Made by a program: the position numbers and the translations under genes. Positions 50,421-59,216 of a DNA stretch of 64,000 nt are shown in pieces (positions within the stretch are counted from its first letter, which is position 1; every line of letters begins with the position of its first letter). The stretch spans positions 1 to 64,000 of the forward strand of contig JAJDDF010000011.1 in NCBI GenBank assembly GCA_029260455.1, written 5' to 3'. The notes under the pieces were generated by a model, which saw only the letters and a program-made list of their open reading frames with translations, searched no databases and was not told the origin of the DNA. The stretch is from Phycisphaerales bacterium. Lineage in GTDB: Bacteria > Planctomycetota > Phycisphaerae > Phycisphaerales > UBA1924.

Positions 50421-50453
50421 CACCGCTCACATGCGGCCTTCCCCCCAATCCGC

Positions 50454-50459
50454 GATACT
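50454..50459 (+). promoter_or_regulatory. -10 box GATACT before the ABC transporter, leaderless arrangement
   Basis: It ends 7 nt before ATG 50467; no Shine-Dalgarno. Confidence 0.4.
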
Positions 50460-50466
50460 CCCTTCA

Positions 50467-52329
50467 ATGACCACGCGCGGGGCGTTCTGGCAACTGGCGA
50501 AGCGATTGCTGCAGCACAAGAAGCGGGCAGCGGGCGCGATCGTTATGGCGTTCGTTTCGGCGGCGGGTTTGGGCGTGGGGCTCATCGGGATCGCGCTGGT
50601 GCTTCGGCAGGTGTTGCCTGATCCTGCGGGCGGGTCCGATGGGCGGTCACTGCGCGAGATGGCGCAGGAGAATGTGGGCCGATTGCCGGAGTGGTTGTCC
50701 GCCCGTGGCGGATCGCAGGCGTGGATTGAAACGCTGCCGACGGATCGCTTTGATTCGGTGTTGTGGTTAGTGCTTGCACTTGGGGCGCTGACGTTTATTG
50801 GTGGGACAGCGAACTTTCTGCACCGCTACCTGTCACTTTCTATGACAACGCACACGGTGGCGGCGGTGCGGCGCGATGCGTATGCGCATGTGCTCAAGAT
50901 GCCGCTTGGAAGAATCATTGGCGGTTCCAGTGCGGACATGATTTCGCGGATCGTCAACGACACGAATATGCTTGGCCGCGGTTTTACATCGCTCACCAGT
51001 CAGGTTGTGGCCCAACTGACCAAGGGGCTCGCGGCGCTGGTGGCAGCGGTCATTATTGATTGGCGACTCAGCATTGTGACTCTTGGTGTGGCGCCGATCA
51101 TGGTGATTGTGATTCGCAAGTTTGGCAAGCGGATTCGCCGGGCAAGCAAGCGCGCCTTGAAGGGACAGGCGAAGCTGCTTGAAGCGGCGACGGAGGCGAT
51201 GCTCGGGTTTCGCGTGATGAAGGTGTATGGCGCAGAGCAGCGCGAACTTGAGCGATTCGAGAAACACAATCAGGATGTGGTTCGCGAGCAATTGCGCGTG
51301 CGCACGGCACGGGCGCTTTCGGGGCCACTGATTGAACTGCTTGCGATTGCGGTGATGGGCGGGCTTGCGGTGGTGGCGGCGAAGGCGATTATTGATAATG
51401 AGCTTGATCCTGCGAATTTTCTGACGGCACTCATGAGCCTTGCGGTGGCGGGGAATGCCCTGAAACCATTGAACAATCTCTTTCAGGTGATTCAACAGGC
51501 GGATGCAGCGGCGCAGCGATTGGTTGAATTGATGGGTGGGGAAAGTGAGCCGACGATTGAGGGTGCGAAGGCGCTCCCTCGACACACGACATCGGTGTCC
51601 TTCGATGATGTTTCGTTTGCGTACTCGGGTGCAAATGTGAATGCGGTGGATGGTGTGTCACTTGAGATTCCCTTCGGTTCGACGGTGGCGTTTGTGGGGC
51701 CCAATGGGTGCGGCAAGACGACCTTGCTTGGGTTGGTGCCGAGGTTGTATGAGCCGGGCGCAGGGTGTGTGCGCATTGATGGCGTTGATATTGCGGCAGT
51801 TGATCTGCAGGAGCTGCGCGCACAGATTGGCGTGGTGACGCAGGAGGTGGTTCTCTTTGCGGGGACGATTGCAGAAAATATCGGGTATTCCAAACCTGAT
51901 GCAACACGCAACGAAATTGAACAGGCGGCGCAACTCGCGCATGCTGATGCGTTTATTCGGGAGATGCCCGAGGGATATGACACAGCGGTCGGCGCACAGG
52001 GGCTAACGCTTTCGGGTGGTCAGCGTCAACGCCTGTCGATTGCAAGGGCGCTGCTTCGAGACCCGGCGATTTTGATTCTCGATGAAGCGACGAGCATGAT
52101 TGATTCTGAGAGTGAGGCACAGATCGCAGCCGCGATCGCAGAGCAGGGGGGCCAGCGGACGTGCCTGATCGTGGCGCACCGATTGAGCACCATTGTGCAT
52201 GCGGACCGGATCGTGGTGATGGACAAGGGAAAAGTGATCGATTCGGGCCGGCATGATGAACTGCTTGAGCGATCGGGTGCGTATCGGCAGTTGGCGGCCC
52301 ATCAGATTGTACCCGCGGCGACGAAATAG
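50467..52329 (+). CDS. MsbA-like ABC exporter, fused membrane and ATPase domains
   Basis: A 620-residue half-transporter. Membrane domain of about six helices (I-V-M-A-F-V-S-A-A-G-L-G-V-G-L-I-G, V-L-W-L-V-L-A-L-G-A-L-T-F-I-G-G, and others) with an insert between helices 1 and 2 (residues about 45-85). ATPase: Walker A G-P-N-G-C-G-K-T-T, Q-loop V-V-T-Q-E-V-V-L-F, signature L-S-G-G-Q-R-Q-R-L, Walker B I-L-I-L-D-E-A-T-S, H-loop V-A-H-R-L-S-T. This is the lipid/drug exporter group (MsbA, BmrA); substrate unknown. An ATG at 50431 would add 12 residues. Confidence 0.9.
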   Translation: MTTRGAFWQLAKRLLQHKKRAAGAIVMAFVSAAGLGVGLIGIALVLRQVLPDPAGGSDGRSLREMAQENVGRLPEWLSARGGSQAWIETLPTDRFDSVLWLVLALGALTFIGGTANFLHRYLSLSMTTHTVAAVRRDAYAHVLKMPLGRIIGGSSADMISRIVNDTNMLGRGFTSLTSQVVAQLTKGLAALVAAVIIDWRLSIVTLGVAPIMVIVIRKFGKRIRRASKRALKGQAKLLEAATEAMLGFRVMKVYGAEQRELERFEKHNQDVVREQLRVRTARALSGPLIELLAIAVMGGLAVVAAKAIIDNELDPANFLTALMSLAVAGNALKPLNNLFQVIQQADAAAQRLVELMGGESEPTIEGAKALPRHTTSVSFDDVSFAYSGANVNAVDGVSLEIPFGSTVAFVGPNGCGKTTLLGLVPRLYEPGAGCVRIDGVDIAAVDLQELRAQIGVVTQEVVLFAGTIAENIGYSKPDATRNEIEQAAQLAHADAFIREMPEGYDTAVGAQGLTLSGGQRQRLSIARALLRDPAILILDEATSMIDSESEAQIAAAIAEQGGQRTCLIVAHRLSTIVHADRIVVMDKGKVIDSGRHDELLERSGAYRQLAAHQIVPAATK

Positions 52330-52374
52330 CTCTAAAACCTCGTCGGATGCGCGGCGGGCTCCCCGGGCGTTGCC

Positions 52375-52380
52375 TACTAT
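52375..52380 (+). promoter_or_regulatory. -10 box TACTAT, leaderless arrangement for der
   Basis: It ends 8 nt before ATG 52389; GGCGGCCT between, no Shine-Dalgarno. Confidence 0.45.
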
Positions 52381-52388
52381 GGCGGCCT

Positions 52389-53936
52389 ATGGGGATGCAC
52401 CGAGTTGCCATTGTGGGCCGACCGAACGTCGGCAAGAGTTCACTGCTCAATATGCTTGCGCGGTCGAAGGTGTCGATTGTCGACCCGACGCCGGGCGTGA
52501 CGCGCGATCGTGTGACGACGATCATCGAGCTTGAAGAGCCAAAGCACAACGATGAGCCGCTGCTTGTCGAGGTGACGGACACGGGCGGGTATGGCGTGTA
52601 TGTCGCAGAGGGTGCGCGTTTCGATGATGCCGGTGAAGATCTGCAGAATCTGACCGGCCCGATCGAGGGGCAGATTGCGGGGGCGGTGCAGCGCGCCGAT
52701 CTGATTTTGTTTGTCATCGATGCGCAGGCGGGCGTGACGGCGCTTGATCAGACCGTGGCGAAACTGCTGCGCGAGCGTTCGATGCGCCGGGGTGCACGAG
52801 GCTCTGCTGACAAGCCGGTGCCTGTAATGCTTGTAGCGAACAAGGTTGATGCGGAAAACTGGGAGCCGCACGCGCTGGAGGCAAGCTCACTTGGTTTTGG
52901 TGAGCCATTGGTGGTGTCGGCGCTTAACAATTTCCGCCGGCGCGAGATGCGCGAGAAATTGCACGCGGCGCTGATGGAGATTACTCCCGGTGAGGATGAT
53001 GATGAGCGCACGCCGGAGATGCAGATTGCCCTTGTGGGGCGGCGCAATGCGGGCAAGAGTTCATTTGTCAATACGCTTGCCGGTGATGATCGGTGTATTG
53101 TTTCTGAGATTCCCGGCACCACGCGCGATGCGATCGATGTGCGCTTTGAAATTGATGGCAAGAGCCTGCTTGCGATTGATACCGCGGGGGTACGCAGAAA
53201 GAGCAAGTTTGCAGATGCGGTGGAGCGTTTTGCGAATATGCGCATGGTGGCATCTGTTCGGCGGGCGGATGTTGTGCTGCTATTGATTGATTCGACGCAA
53301 GCGATTTCGGGCATCGACAAACGCCTTGGGGCGCAGGTGCGCGATACGTTCAAGCCCTGCATCATTGTGGTGAGCAAATGGGACTTGACGAAGGGCCGCA
53401 AGAACCCGAAGGGTCAGCCGATTACGACCGAGGACTACCGGGCATATCTGGATAAAGAATTGCCGGGGTTGATCGGGTGCCCGATTGCGTTTACGAGTTC
53501 GACTGAGAATGTTGGCGTGCGCGATGTGATTGAGGTTGCCTTTGATTTATTCGAGCAAAGCCGAACGAGAATGACCACTGGCGAACTGAACCGCATCATG
53601 AAAGATATTCTTTCCCGGCGCGGCCCCGGTGGGAAGGGAAAAACAATCGGGCGCGCCTATTACGCTTCGCAGGTGGCGACCTCGCCGCCCACGATTGTGC
53701 TCATGGTCAATAAGCCCGAACTCTTCAAGGGCAATTATGAGCGGTTCCTGCTCAACCGGATTCGTGAGATGACGCCCTTTGCTGAGTGCCCGGTGCGATT
53801 GATTATCCGGGCCCGCAAGCGCGCGGAACTGGAAGACCTGTTGAGCGGCGAACATCGCAAATCAAAGATGATCGGCAAAATCGGCGGCGGTGAGATGGTG
53901 GAAGATGATTGGAGCGAGGTGGAGGCGGGGGAGTGA
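52389..53936 (+). CDS. der: ribosome-assembly GTPase Der (EngA)
   Basis: A 515-residue double GTPase for 50S assembly. First G domain: V-A-I-V-G-R-P-N-V-G-K-S-S near residue 5, P-G-V-T-R-D, D-T-G-G, N-K-V-D. Second: I-A-L-V-G-R-R-N-A-G-K-S-S near 212, P-G-T-T-R-D, D-T-A-G-V, S-K-W-D. C-terminal KH-like domain follows, with K-T-I-G-R-A-Y-Y-A-S-Q. About 60-70 residues longer than E. coli Der minus extensions, mainly from inserts in the first switch region and a C-terminal extension. ATG 52389 chosen because the P-loop is 5 residues in. Confidence 0.95.
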   Translation: MGMHRVAIVGRPNVGKSSLLNMLARSKVSIVDPTPGVTRDRVTTIIELEEPKHNDEPLLVEVTDTGGYGVYVAEGARFDDAGEDLQNLTGPIEGQIAGAVQRADLILFVIDAQAGVTALDQTVAKLLRERSMRRGARGSADKPVPVMLVANKVDAENWEPHALEASSLGFGEPLVVSALNNFRRREMREKLHAALMEITPGEDDDERTPEMQIALVGRRNAGKSSFVNTLAGDDRCIVSEIPGTTRDAIDVRFEIDGKSLLAIDTAGVRRKSKFADAVERFANMRMVASVRRADVVLLLIDSTQAISGIDKRLGAQVRDTFKPCIIVVSKWDLTKGRKNPKGQPITTEDYRAYLDKELPGLIGCPIAFTSSTENVGVRDVIEVAFDLFEQSRTRMTTGELNRIMKDILSRRGPGGKGKTIGRAYYASQVATSPPTIVLMVNKPELFKGNYERFLLNRIREMTPFAECPVRLIIRARKRAELEDLLSGEHRKSKMIGKIGGGEMVEDDWSEVEAGE

Positions 53937-53957
53937 AACTTCGCTTTGCGAGAAGGC

Positions 53958-54584
53958 ATGGCTGTCGAAATCAGATCATCTGAAGTACGGAACGACGCCA
54001 ATAGGGCGTTTGGGATCGATGTCGAGGCGTGCGCGGACTGGCGGCATCTTTCGTCGCTCTGCCTTGAGTGGATTGGTAATGTCGAGAGAGGGTGGCCAGC
54101 AGCTTGGGACGCGCTGCCGACACTGCTCAAGCTGTTGCATCGAGATGGATATCGTTCCCTCGTTTGGAACTCAACGACGACCGAACAAGAAACATTGGGA
54201 AGGACACTCGGACTGATCCTTGAATTGGATGAGGCCATGCCCGAGTTTTACCTAGCGTCAGCTCATTACCCGGGCGGGTGCTGCCTTGTTTACACTTGGC
54301 TTGCCTACGAAGGCACCGAGGCAGTACTGCACAAGCTTCGAGGAGCGTGGTTCCCAACTTGGACAAACATCAATTTTGCATTGATAAGGACGGAATCCTG
54401 GGATGATTTCCTTCGCTTTGACTTCGAACAGCCGATCACAGAACTTTTTGACCAGAGTTTCATCTTTGGTTGGTTTGATCAAGATATGGACTTTGTGAAC
54501 ATCCTTTGCCGGAGACAGGATGTAGATGAAGTCTCGGCAGCGATGGTGAGGGCGCTCGATCCCTATGACGATGATGAGGACTAG
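53958..54584 (+). CDS. hypothetical protein
   Basis: A 208-residue soluble acidic protein. Helix-rich: W-R-H-L-S-S-L-C-L-E-W-I-G-N-V, W-D-A-L-P-T-L-L-K-L-L-H-R-D-G; aromatic-rich middle A-S-A-H-Y-P-G-G-C-C-L-V-Y-T-W; end acidic (D-P-Y-D-D-D-E-D). I recognise no family. ATG 53958 has GAGAAGG 5-8 nt upstream. It follows der by 21 nt and is followed by a cluster of dispersed repeats, so it may be an accessory insertion, though codon use does not stand out by eye. Confidence 0.6.
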   Translation: MAVEIRSSEVRNDANRAFGIDVEACADWRHLSSLCLEWIGNVERGWPAAWDALPTLLKLLHRDGYRSLVWNSTTTEQETLGRTLGLILELDEAMPEFYLASAHYPGGCCLVYTWLAYEGTEAVLHKLRGAWFPTWTNINFALIRTESWDDFLRFDFEQPITELFDQSFIFGWFDQDMDFVNILCRRQDVDEVSAAMVRALDPYDDDED

Positions 54585-54586
54585 CA

Positions 54587-54611
54587 CCGTGGTCGCCCAA
54601 GGCGACCACGG
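54587..54611. repeat. GGTCGCC hairpin repeat, copy 2
   Basis: CGTGGTCGCC-CAA-GGCGACCACG, identical to 17944-17966. Confidence 0.75.
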
Positions 54612-54630
54612 CACGCGGCAAAGAGCAGAG

Positions 54631-54714
54631 AAGCCCCTCACCCGTCTCGATCGCGTGCGATCGATCCACCCTCTCCCCGCACGCGGGGCGAGGGAGCAAG
54701 AAAAGAACGTGGCC
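54631..54714 (-). repeat. mosaic double-palindrome repeat, copy 3 (inverted)
   Basis: AAGCCCCTCACCCG, stem 2 TCGATCGCGTGCGATCGA, CCACC, stem 1 CTCTCCCCGC-AC-GCGGGGCGAG, GGAGCAAG...GAACGTGGCC; the constant parts match copies 1 and 2 in reverse. Confidence 0.75.
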
Positions 54715-54750
54715 TTTGCTTTGCTCAGACCACGGCACCCGAGCCAGAAA

Positions 54751-54775
54751 GACAGGCGAGATGCCTGTCCTACCA
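54751..54775. repeat. ACAGG...CCTGT dispersed repeat, copy 2
   Basis: GACAGGCGAGATGCCTGTCCTACCAAG; see 32672. Confidence 0.6.
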
Positions 54776-54782
54776 AGAAAGA

Positions 54783-54815
54783 ACTCTGTGTCCTCTGTGA
54801 CTCTGTGGTGAGTTC
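54783..54815. repeat. CACAGAG-type dispersed repeat, copy 4 (inverted)
   Basis: ACTCTGTGTCCTCTGTGACTCTGTGGTGAGTTC; it ends right at the stop codon of the minus-strand gene at 54816. Confidence 0.7.
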
Positions 54816-55973
54816 TTACGCCGCGTCGGGCCAGCTGTCGCCCATGGTGTCGTAGTCGTCATCGCCGACTTCGAAGCCGCGCCACTCGGCGTGTTCGCTC
54901 ATGCGGTTGTGAATGCGCACGACGCGGGCGAGCTGCTCGGCGAAGAGATCGCGGATGATGCGCAGGGGCGTGTCGAGGTTCTCTGCGAATGGTGTACGCT
55001 GATCGCGAAAAAGCACGACGACCGCAAGACAATCGCCTTCAGTATGACATGCAAAGGCAAGGCCGGTCGAATCTTCGATCCATGATGCTTCATCGCCAAG
55101 GTGTGCATGAAGGGCAGCGGCATCATTCATCTTCAGGATGTCGTCGATCGCAGCCAGGCGATCCGGCGCGGTGTCTGCCATGTGATCAAGCAGGGCATCG
55201 GCGCTGTCCTTGGGCAGGTCGTAGTTGACATAGGCCCCGAGTGAGAAATCACCATCACCTGTGGGCAGGAAGATGGCGGCGTTGGTGGGGCCGGTGCGTT
55301 TGAGGATGTATTCGAGTGTGACGCGCAGGACGCGTTCAACATCAAGTTCACGGCGGATGAGCGCGGTGTATTCGGAAGCGATGGTCAGGTTCGCATCTGC
55401 GGGGGTATTGGGTTCGAGTAAATCAGAAGAAGAATGAATTGCGGTGCCTGCGGGGAGATCGGCGATGCCAGTATCGTTGCGTTCTTCGGTGAGGCGCCTG
55501 CACATGCGGCGGAGGCGCTCGACACGGCGCAGGGCATCGCGCATGCGCTCGGCGGCTTGGACCGCGCTCGACAGTCTCGTGCGAAGTTCTGATGGATTGA
55601 ATGGTTTGATGATCAGATCAGCGGCACCCGAGCGGAGTGTATTGATCGATGTGTGCAGATCGGGATTGGCGGTGGTGATGATGACCTGCAGGGTTTCGTC
55701 TGCGTCGGTGATATCTGCGGCGAGGCCGAGCGCTGCTTCAGAAAATGAATCTGCGTCAATCACGGCGACACCAAAGCAGCCGGAACATGCTTCGGTGCGG
55801 AAGATTGCAGGGTCGGTCACGACGCGCAGCTCAAGACCGAGATCGGTGGCCGCGAGTGCGATGGCGGCGGCGGGATCGTGCTCACATTCGAGCATGAGAA
55901 GCTTGCCGGGTGCTGCTGAGTGCGCAGGGTTGGCGCCGGTGTCATCATGGTTGCCTACTGGTGGTATTGTCAC
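54816..55973 (-). CDS. response-regulator-like REC-GAF protein
   Basis: A 385-residue protein. Residues about 25-145 form a receiver domain: L-M-L-E-C-E-H-D-P-A, phosphoacceptor candidate in A-V-I-D-A-D-S-F, I-I-T-T-A-N-P, and I-I-K-P-F-N-P with the conserved Lys. A coiled-coil linker (A-A-E-R-M-R-D-A-L-R-R-V-E-R-L-R-R-M) leads to a GAF-like domain (I-R-R-E-L-D-V-E-R-V-L-R-V-T-L-E-Y-I-L-K-R, then A-I-F-L-P-T-G-D-G-D-F-S-L-G). No output domain is visible. Start GTG 55973 is set by GGAGA 6 nt upstream. It is the last gene of HTH-REC, HDOD-kinase, REC-GAF on one strand. Confidence 0.78.
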   Translation of the reverse strand: MTIPPVGNHDDTGANPAHSAAPGKLLMLECEHDPAAAIALAATDLGLELRVVTDPAIFRTEACSGCFGVAVIDADSFSEAALGLAADITDADETLQVIITTANPDLHTSINTLRSGAADLIIKPFNPSELRTRLSSAVQAAERMRDALRRVERLRRMCRRLTEERNDTGIADLPAGTAIHSSSDLLEPNTPADANLTIASEYTALIRRELDVERVLRVTLEYILKRTGPTNAAIFLPTGDGDFSLGAYVNYDLPKDSADALLDHMADTAPDRLAAIDDILKMNDAAALHAHLGDEASWIEDSTGLAFACHTEGDCLAVVVLFRDQRTPFAENLDTPLRIIRDLFAEQLARVVRIHNRMSEHAEWRGFEVGDDDYDTMGDSWPDAA

Positions 55974-55995
55974 GTGGCAATCTCCGTGCGCCGCC

Positions 55996-58320
55996 TCAGG
56001 CAGCCTTGCTCGTCTTGCCCGGCTCGTAACGCCAATCAGGCAAAGCGATGGTGACCTTGGTGCCCTGCCCGGCGGTGGACTGCACATGCAGTTCGCCCCC
56101 GTGCAGATCGATAAGCCTTCGAGCTCGTGCGAGCCCAAGACCCGACTGTCGCCCTGCGGGCTTCTCTGAGAAGAAGGGATCGCAGGCATGAAGGAGGGCG
56201 CGTTCGGACATGCCGACCCCGTCATCCGTCACTGAAAGCATGAGTCGGCCATCGGATGGCGAGACACAAGCACGAAGCTCAATGCCGGTCTTTGGGCGGG
56301 CTTCAAGTGCGTTGACCAGAAGCTCTGTAACGGCCCCACCGATTTGTCGGCGGTCGATATAGGCCGTTGACAGTCCATCTCCGATGACCGTGCGCATGTC
56401 TGGTGGGTTGCGATTGTTATGGGCACGCACCGAAGAACTCAGCATTGAGCGCTCTTTGGCCTCTTCGATCGCATCGAGCATCATGCGGCGAACGTCCGTG
56501 CGCGCTGGTTGCGGCTCTGGTGGGTCCGCAAACAGATGCAAGCTGGTGATGAGATCAGAAAGCTGTGATGCGGCGCGCGAGATATCACGGGCACGCTCTA
56601 CGTTTTCATGATCCGCAAGGCGAGTAGCAAGCAGTTGTGCGTGTCCGGAGATCACGGTGAGCGGGTTGTTCATTTCGTGGGCAGCGCCAGAGGCAAGTTC
56701 GCCGAGGCGCGCCATCGAGCGTGCATCGACGAGCGCGGTCTGCGCCTGGGCGAGGTTGCGGTTGGCCTCTGCGAGTTGTTCCCCAAGGCGGCGAGCCCCA
56801 TCGTGTTGTGCAGCAGCGGCAAGCGCAGAGGCCCAGGCCCCAAGCAGCGATTTTGCGCCGGGCAATGCTAGCGCAGCTTCACCTGCTTCACGATCATGCA
56901 ACAGCATCGCTGCGGGGCCCTGACCATCGAGCAGCGGTGTGAAGCGGCAGGTGTTGGGCACGGTGGCATCATGAAGTTTTTCACCGAGCCAGCGCACCAC
57001 TTCCACAGCATCAAATCCTGCAGAGGCAGCATGGGCAATCGCGGCAAGATCCTGCCCGGTCGGTGGGCGGCCGATTGATCGACTCTCGATGGGACGAGCG
57101 CTCGTATCAAAGCGGTGGACAATCCATTCGGCACCCGGGCGGGCCTGCCAGATGACGATGAAGAATCCACCGCCGAGAAAGTGAGAAGCACTCTTTGCGA
57201 CATCAAGAAACGCAGCGGCAAGTGAGGTGCGCACAACACCTGCGGTGTGGAAGGCTGCGATGGCATCGAGCACGCGACGGCGCGAGACAGTTTCAGAAGC
57301 GCGCGATGCTAATTCGGCATTCAAACGTCCGAGCTGACGATTGGCCTCGGCGATCGAAGACAACAGCAGTTCCTGATCTTTTTCACTTTCGACGCCAAGG
57401 TGTGCGGCGCGTGTCGTGAGGCGTTCAAAGAGTTCGGTATCAAGGCCTGCGCATCGATCAGGATTCAGGCCATACTCGCGGGCTATTTCATCGATAGTGT
57501 GCGAAGTTGGCAGTGAGCCATTCCACCCGATATGCAGGGAACGCACGATGGCGTGTGCAACAGTGACAATGCCGATCAACTGGCAGTGCGGCACATCGGG
57601 CAATGAGGATGCGGGTTGGTTGTGCAGCCAGATGACATCCTGCAGCACATGGGGCAGGCCCCAATGTTCTGCAAGGCGTTTGCCAGCGGTGTAATGATCG
57701 ATACCCAGAACACGGCGCTCGACATCCGTGATATCAATGCGATGTGCATTGCATAGTTCAACACAGCGTGCAAATGAACGCGGCAACACGCGATCGAGTG
57801 CAAGCTTGCCAAGGTCATGCAGAATGCCGCACAAGAAAGCTTCCTGTGGGCGGACATCTTCAAGGACGCCCTGGTGGCGTTCGGCGAGGAGTTCTGAAGC
57901 GCACGCCACGGCGAGTGAATGGCGCCAGAACCCCGTGCGATCGAAGGATTGTTCGTCATCGGGTGCCGCTGAGCCGTCAGTCAGAAGGCCGTAGATTTCT
58001 ACTGAGAGCATCGCGGCGCGGACGGATTCGAGCCCAAGTCGCACAACAGCGCGCTCGATTGTGGTGATTTTCGTGCGGGCCGCACGGTCAGCGGTCTGGC
58101 ACAGGCGCAGGACACGCGCAGAGAGCGCCACATCAGCTTCGATAAGGTGCGCGATTTCGCGCAGGTCTGCATCCGGGTCCGATGACAATTGGATCACGCG
58201 TATCGCGATGGGCGACAGTGTGGGCAGATCGGTCAGGTGTGAGAGAATCATCTCGACCTGATCGGGGTCGTGCGACTCGTGCACCTGGTGCGCTGGGAGA
58301 GATGGTTCACTCTTGGACAT
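55996..58320 (-). CDS. HDOD-domain sensor histidine kinase
   Basis: A 774-residue protein. N-terminal HDOD domain: L-P-T-L-S-P-I-A-I-R-V-I-Q-L, then W-R-H-S-L-A-V and C-G-I-L-H-D-L-G-K, keeping HD-like His/Asp. A central GAF-like part (about 340-500) and coiled coil lead to the kinase: H-box G-A-A-H-E-M-N-N-P-L-T near 560, N-box V-T-E-L-L-V-N-A-L-E-A, G1 D-D-G-V-G-M, G2 S-G-L-G-L-A. It would phosphorylate the neighbouring receivers. HDOD domains are regulatory and usually non-enzymatic. ATG 58320 is taken; a TTG at 58380 overlapping the upstream stop (TTGA) would couple it to the HTH-REC gene. Confidence 0.85.
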   Translation of the reverse strand: MSKSEPSLPAHQVHESHDPDQVEMILSHLTDLPTLSPIAIRVIQLSSDPDADLREIAHLIEADVALSARVLRLCQTADRAARTKITTIERAVVRLGLESVRAAMLSVEIYGLLTDGSAAPDDEQSFDRTGFWRHSLAVACASELLAERHQGVLEDVRPQEAFLCGILHDLGKLALDRVLPRSFARCVELCNAHRIDITDVERRVLGIDHYTAGKRLAEHWGLPHVLQDVIWLHNQPASSLPDVPHCQLIGIVTVAHAIVRSLHIGWNGSLPTSHTIDEIAREYGLNPDRCAGLDTELFERLTTRAAHLGVESEKDQELLLSSIAEANRQLGRLNAELASRASETVSRRRVLDAIAAFHTAGVVRTSLAAAFLDVAKSASHFLGGGFFIVIWQARPGAEWIVHRFDTSARPIESRSIGRPPTGQDLAAIAHAASAGFDAVEVVRWLGEKLHDATVPNTCRFTPLLDGQGPAAMLLHDREAGEAALALPGAKSLLGAWASALAAAAQHDGARRLGEQLAEANRNLAQAQTALVDARSMARLGELASGAAHEMNNPLTVISGHAQLLATRLADHENVERARDISRAASQLSDLITSLHLFADPPEPQPARTDVRRMMLDAIEEAKERSMLSSSVRAHNNRNPPDMRTVIGDGLSTAYIDRRQIGGAVTELLVNALEARPKTGIELRACVSPSDGRLMLSVTDDGVGMSERALLHACDPFFSEKPAGRQSGLGLARARRLIDLHGGELHVQSTAGQGTKVTIALPDWRYEPGKTSKAA

Positions 58321-58376
58321 TGTGCTCGTGCGTCCTGCGGATTCGAATGGGGTCGGGCTGCATGTCTTGAAGAGTT

Positions 58377-59027
58377 TCAAGCTTCGAGGAGTTCCTCGAT
58401 GTGCTTGGTCAATTCTTCAACGCGGAAGGGCTTCTTGATAAATGCATCTGCGCCTGCGCCGAGCAACTGTTGCACTTCGGCTTCTCCGACCACACCTGAT
58501 ACGAATATGATGCGGATGTTGGCCATGTCTTCGCGCGCTTTCAGGCGCTGACAGACGATATTGCCGTTGACGTCGGGGAGCATGTAATCAAGGACGATCA
58601 GATGCGGGCGGAAGCTCTCGGTGAGCATGCCTGCGTCATACCCCGTGCTCGCGACTTGAATGTCATACCGTTTGTCACGTCCAAGCGTGTCCTTGAAGAG
58701 TTCGAGGATCGCATGATCATCATCGACAACAAGGATGCGCTTGCATGGGCCATCGAGCATGTCCAGAGGAATTTCATTGCTCTGCATGAAACGTACGAGT
58801 TCATCACGCGGAATCCGTCGGAACCGTGAGCCGGGCACGCGAAACCCATTCAAACGGCCAGCATCGAAGCACCGGATGATCGTCTGCTGCGACACCTTGC
58901 AGATCTCGGCGGCCTCGCCGGTGGTGAAAACCTTTTTGCCGGTCCACTTTGAGGCTGTGGATTCGGGCGCACTTGCCCCACCAGCAGCATCGATGTTCGG
59001 GTTGTGGCTTCCATTTGATGTCGACAT
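58377..59027 (-). CDS. response regulator with N-terminal excisionase-type HTH
   Basis: A 216-residue regulator with reversed domain order. Residues about 33-82 form a MerR/excisionase-like helix-turn-helix: F-T-T-G-E-A-A-E-I-C-K-V-S-Q-Q-T-I-I-R-C-F-D-A-G-R-L-N-G-F-R-V-P. From about 96 a receiver: I-L-V-V-D-D-D-H, L-I-V-L-D-Y-M-L-P-D phosphoacceptor, F-V-S-G, I-K-K-P-F-R. Such HTH-REC proteins are common in planctomycetes. AGGGGAAG before ATG 59027. First gene of a three-gene signalling operon with the HDOD kinase, its likely partner. Confidence 0.87.
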   Translation of the reverse strand: MSTSNGSHNPNIDAAGGASAPESTASKWTGKKVFTTGEAAEICKVSQQTIIRCFDAGRLNGFRVPGSRFRRIPRDELVRFMQSNEIPLDMLDGPCKRILVVDDDHAILELFKDTLGRDKRYDIQVASTGYDAGMLTESFRPHLIVLDYMLPDVNGNIVCQRLKAREDMANIRIIFVSGVVGEAEVQQLLGAGADAFIKKPFRVEELTKHIEELLEA

Positions 59028-59216
59028 CATCTTCCCCTCTCCCAATCTCCGGCGAACTGACACCGGTACGCGGACATGACGTAAAACGCCACGCAGCGAG
59101 TAATCGTGCGGGAGGGGCATCGGCGTGAAGCAGGGAAAGATTCACAGTCGGCGCGGGTCGCACGGGCACCAACGGCTATGGGACGCGCGCAATCGGTATG
59201 GCAAGCGCAAGTCCAA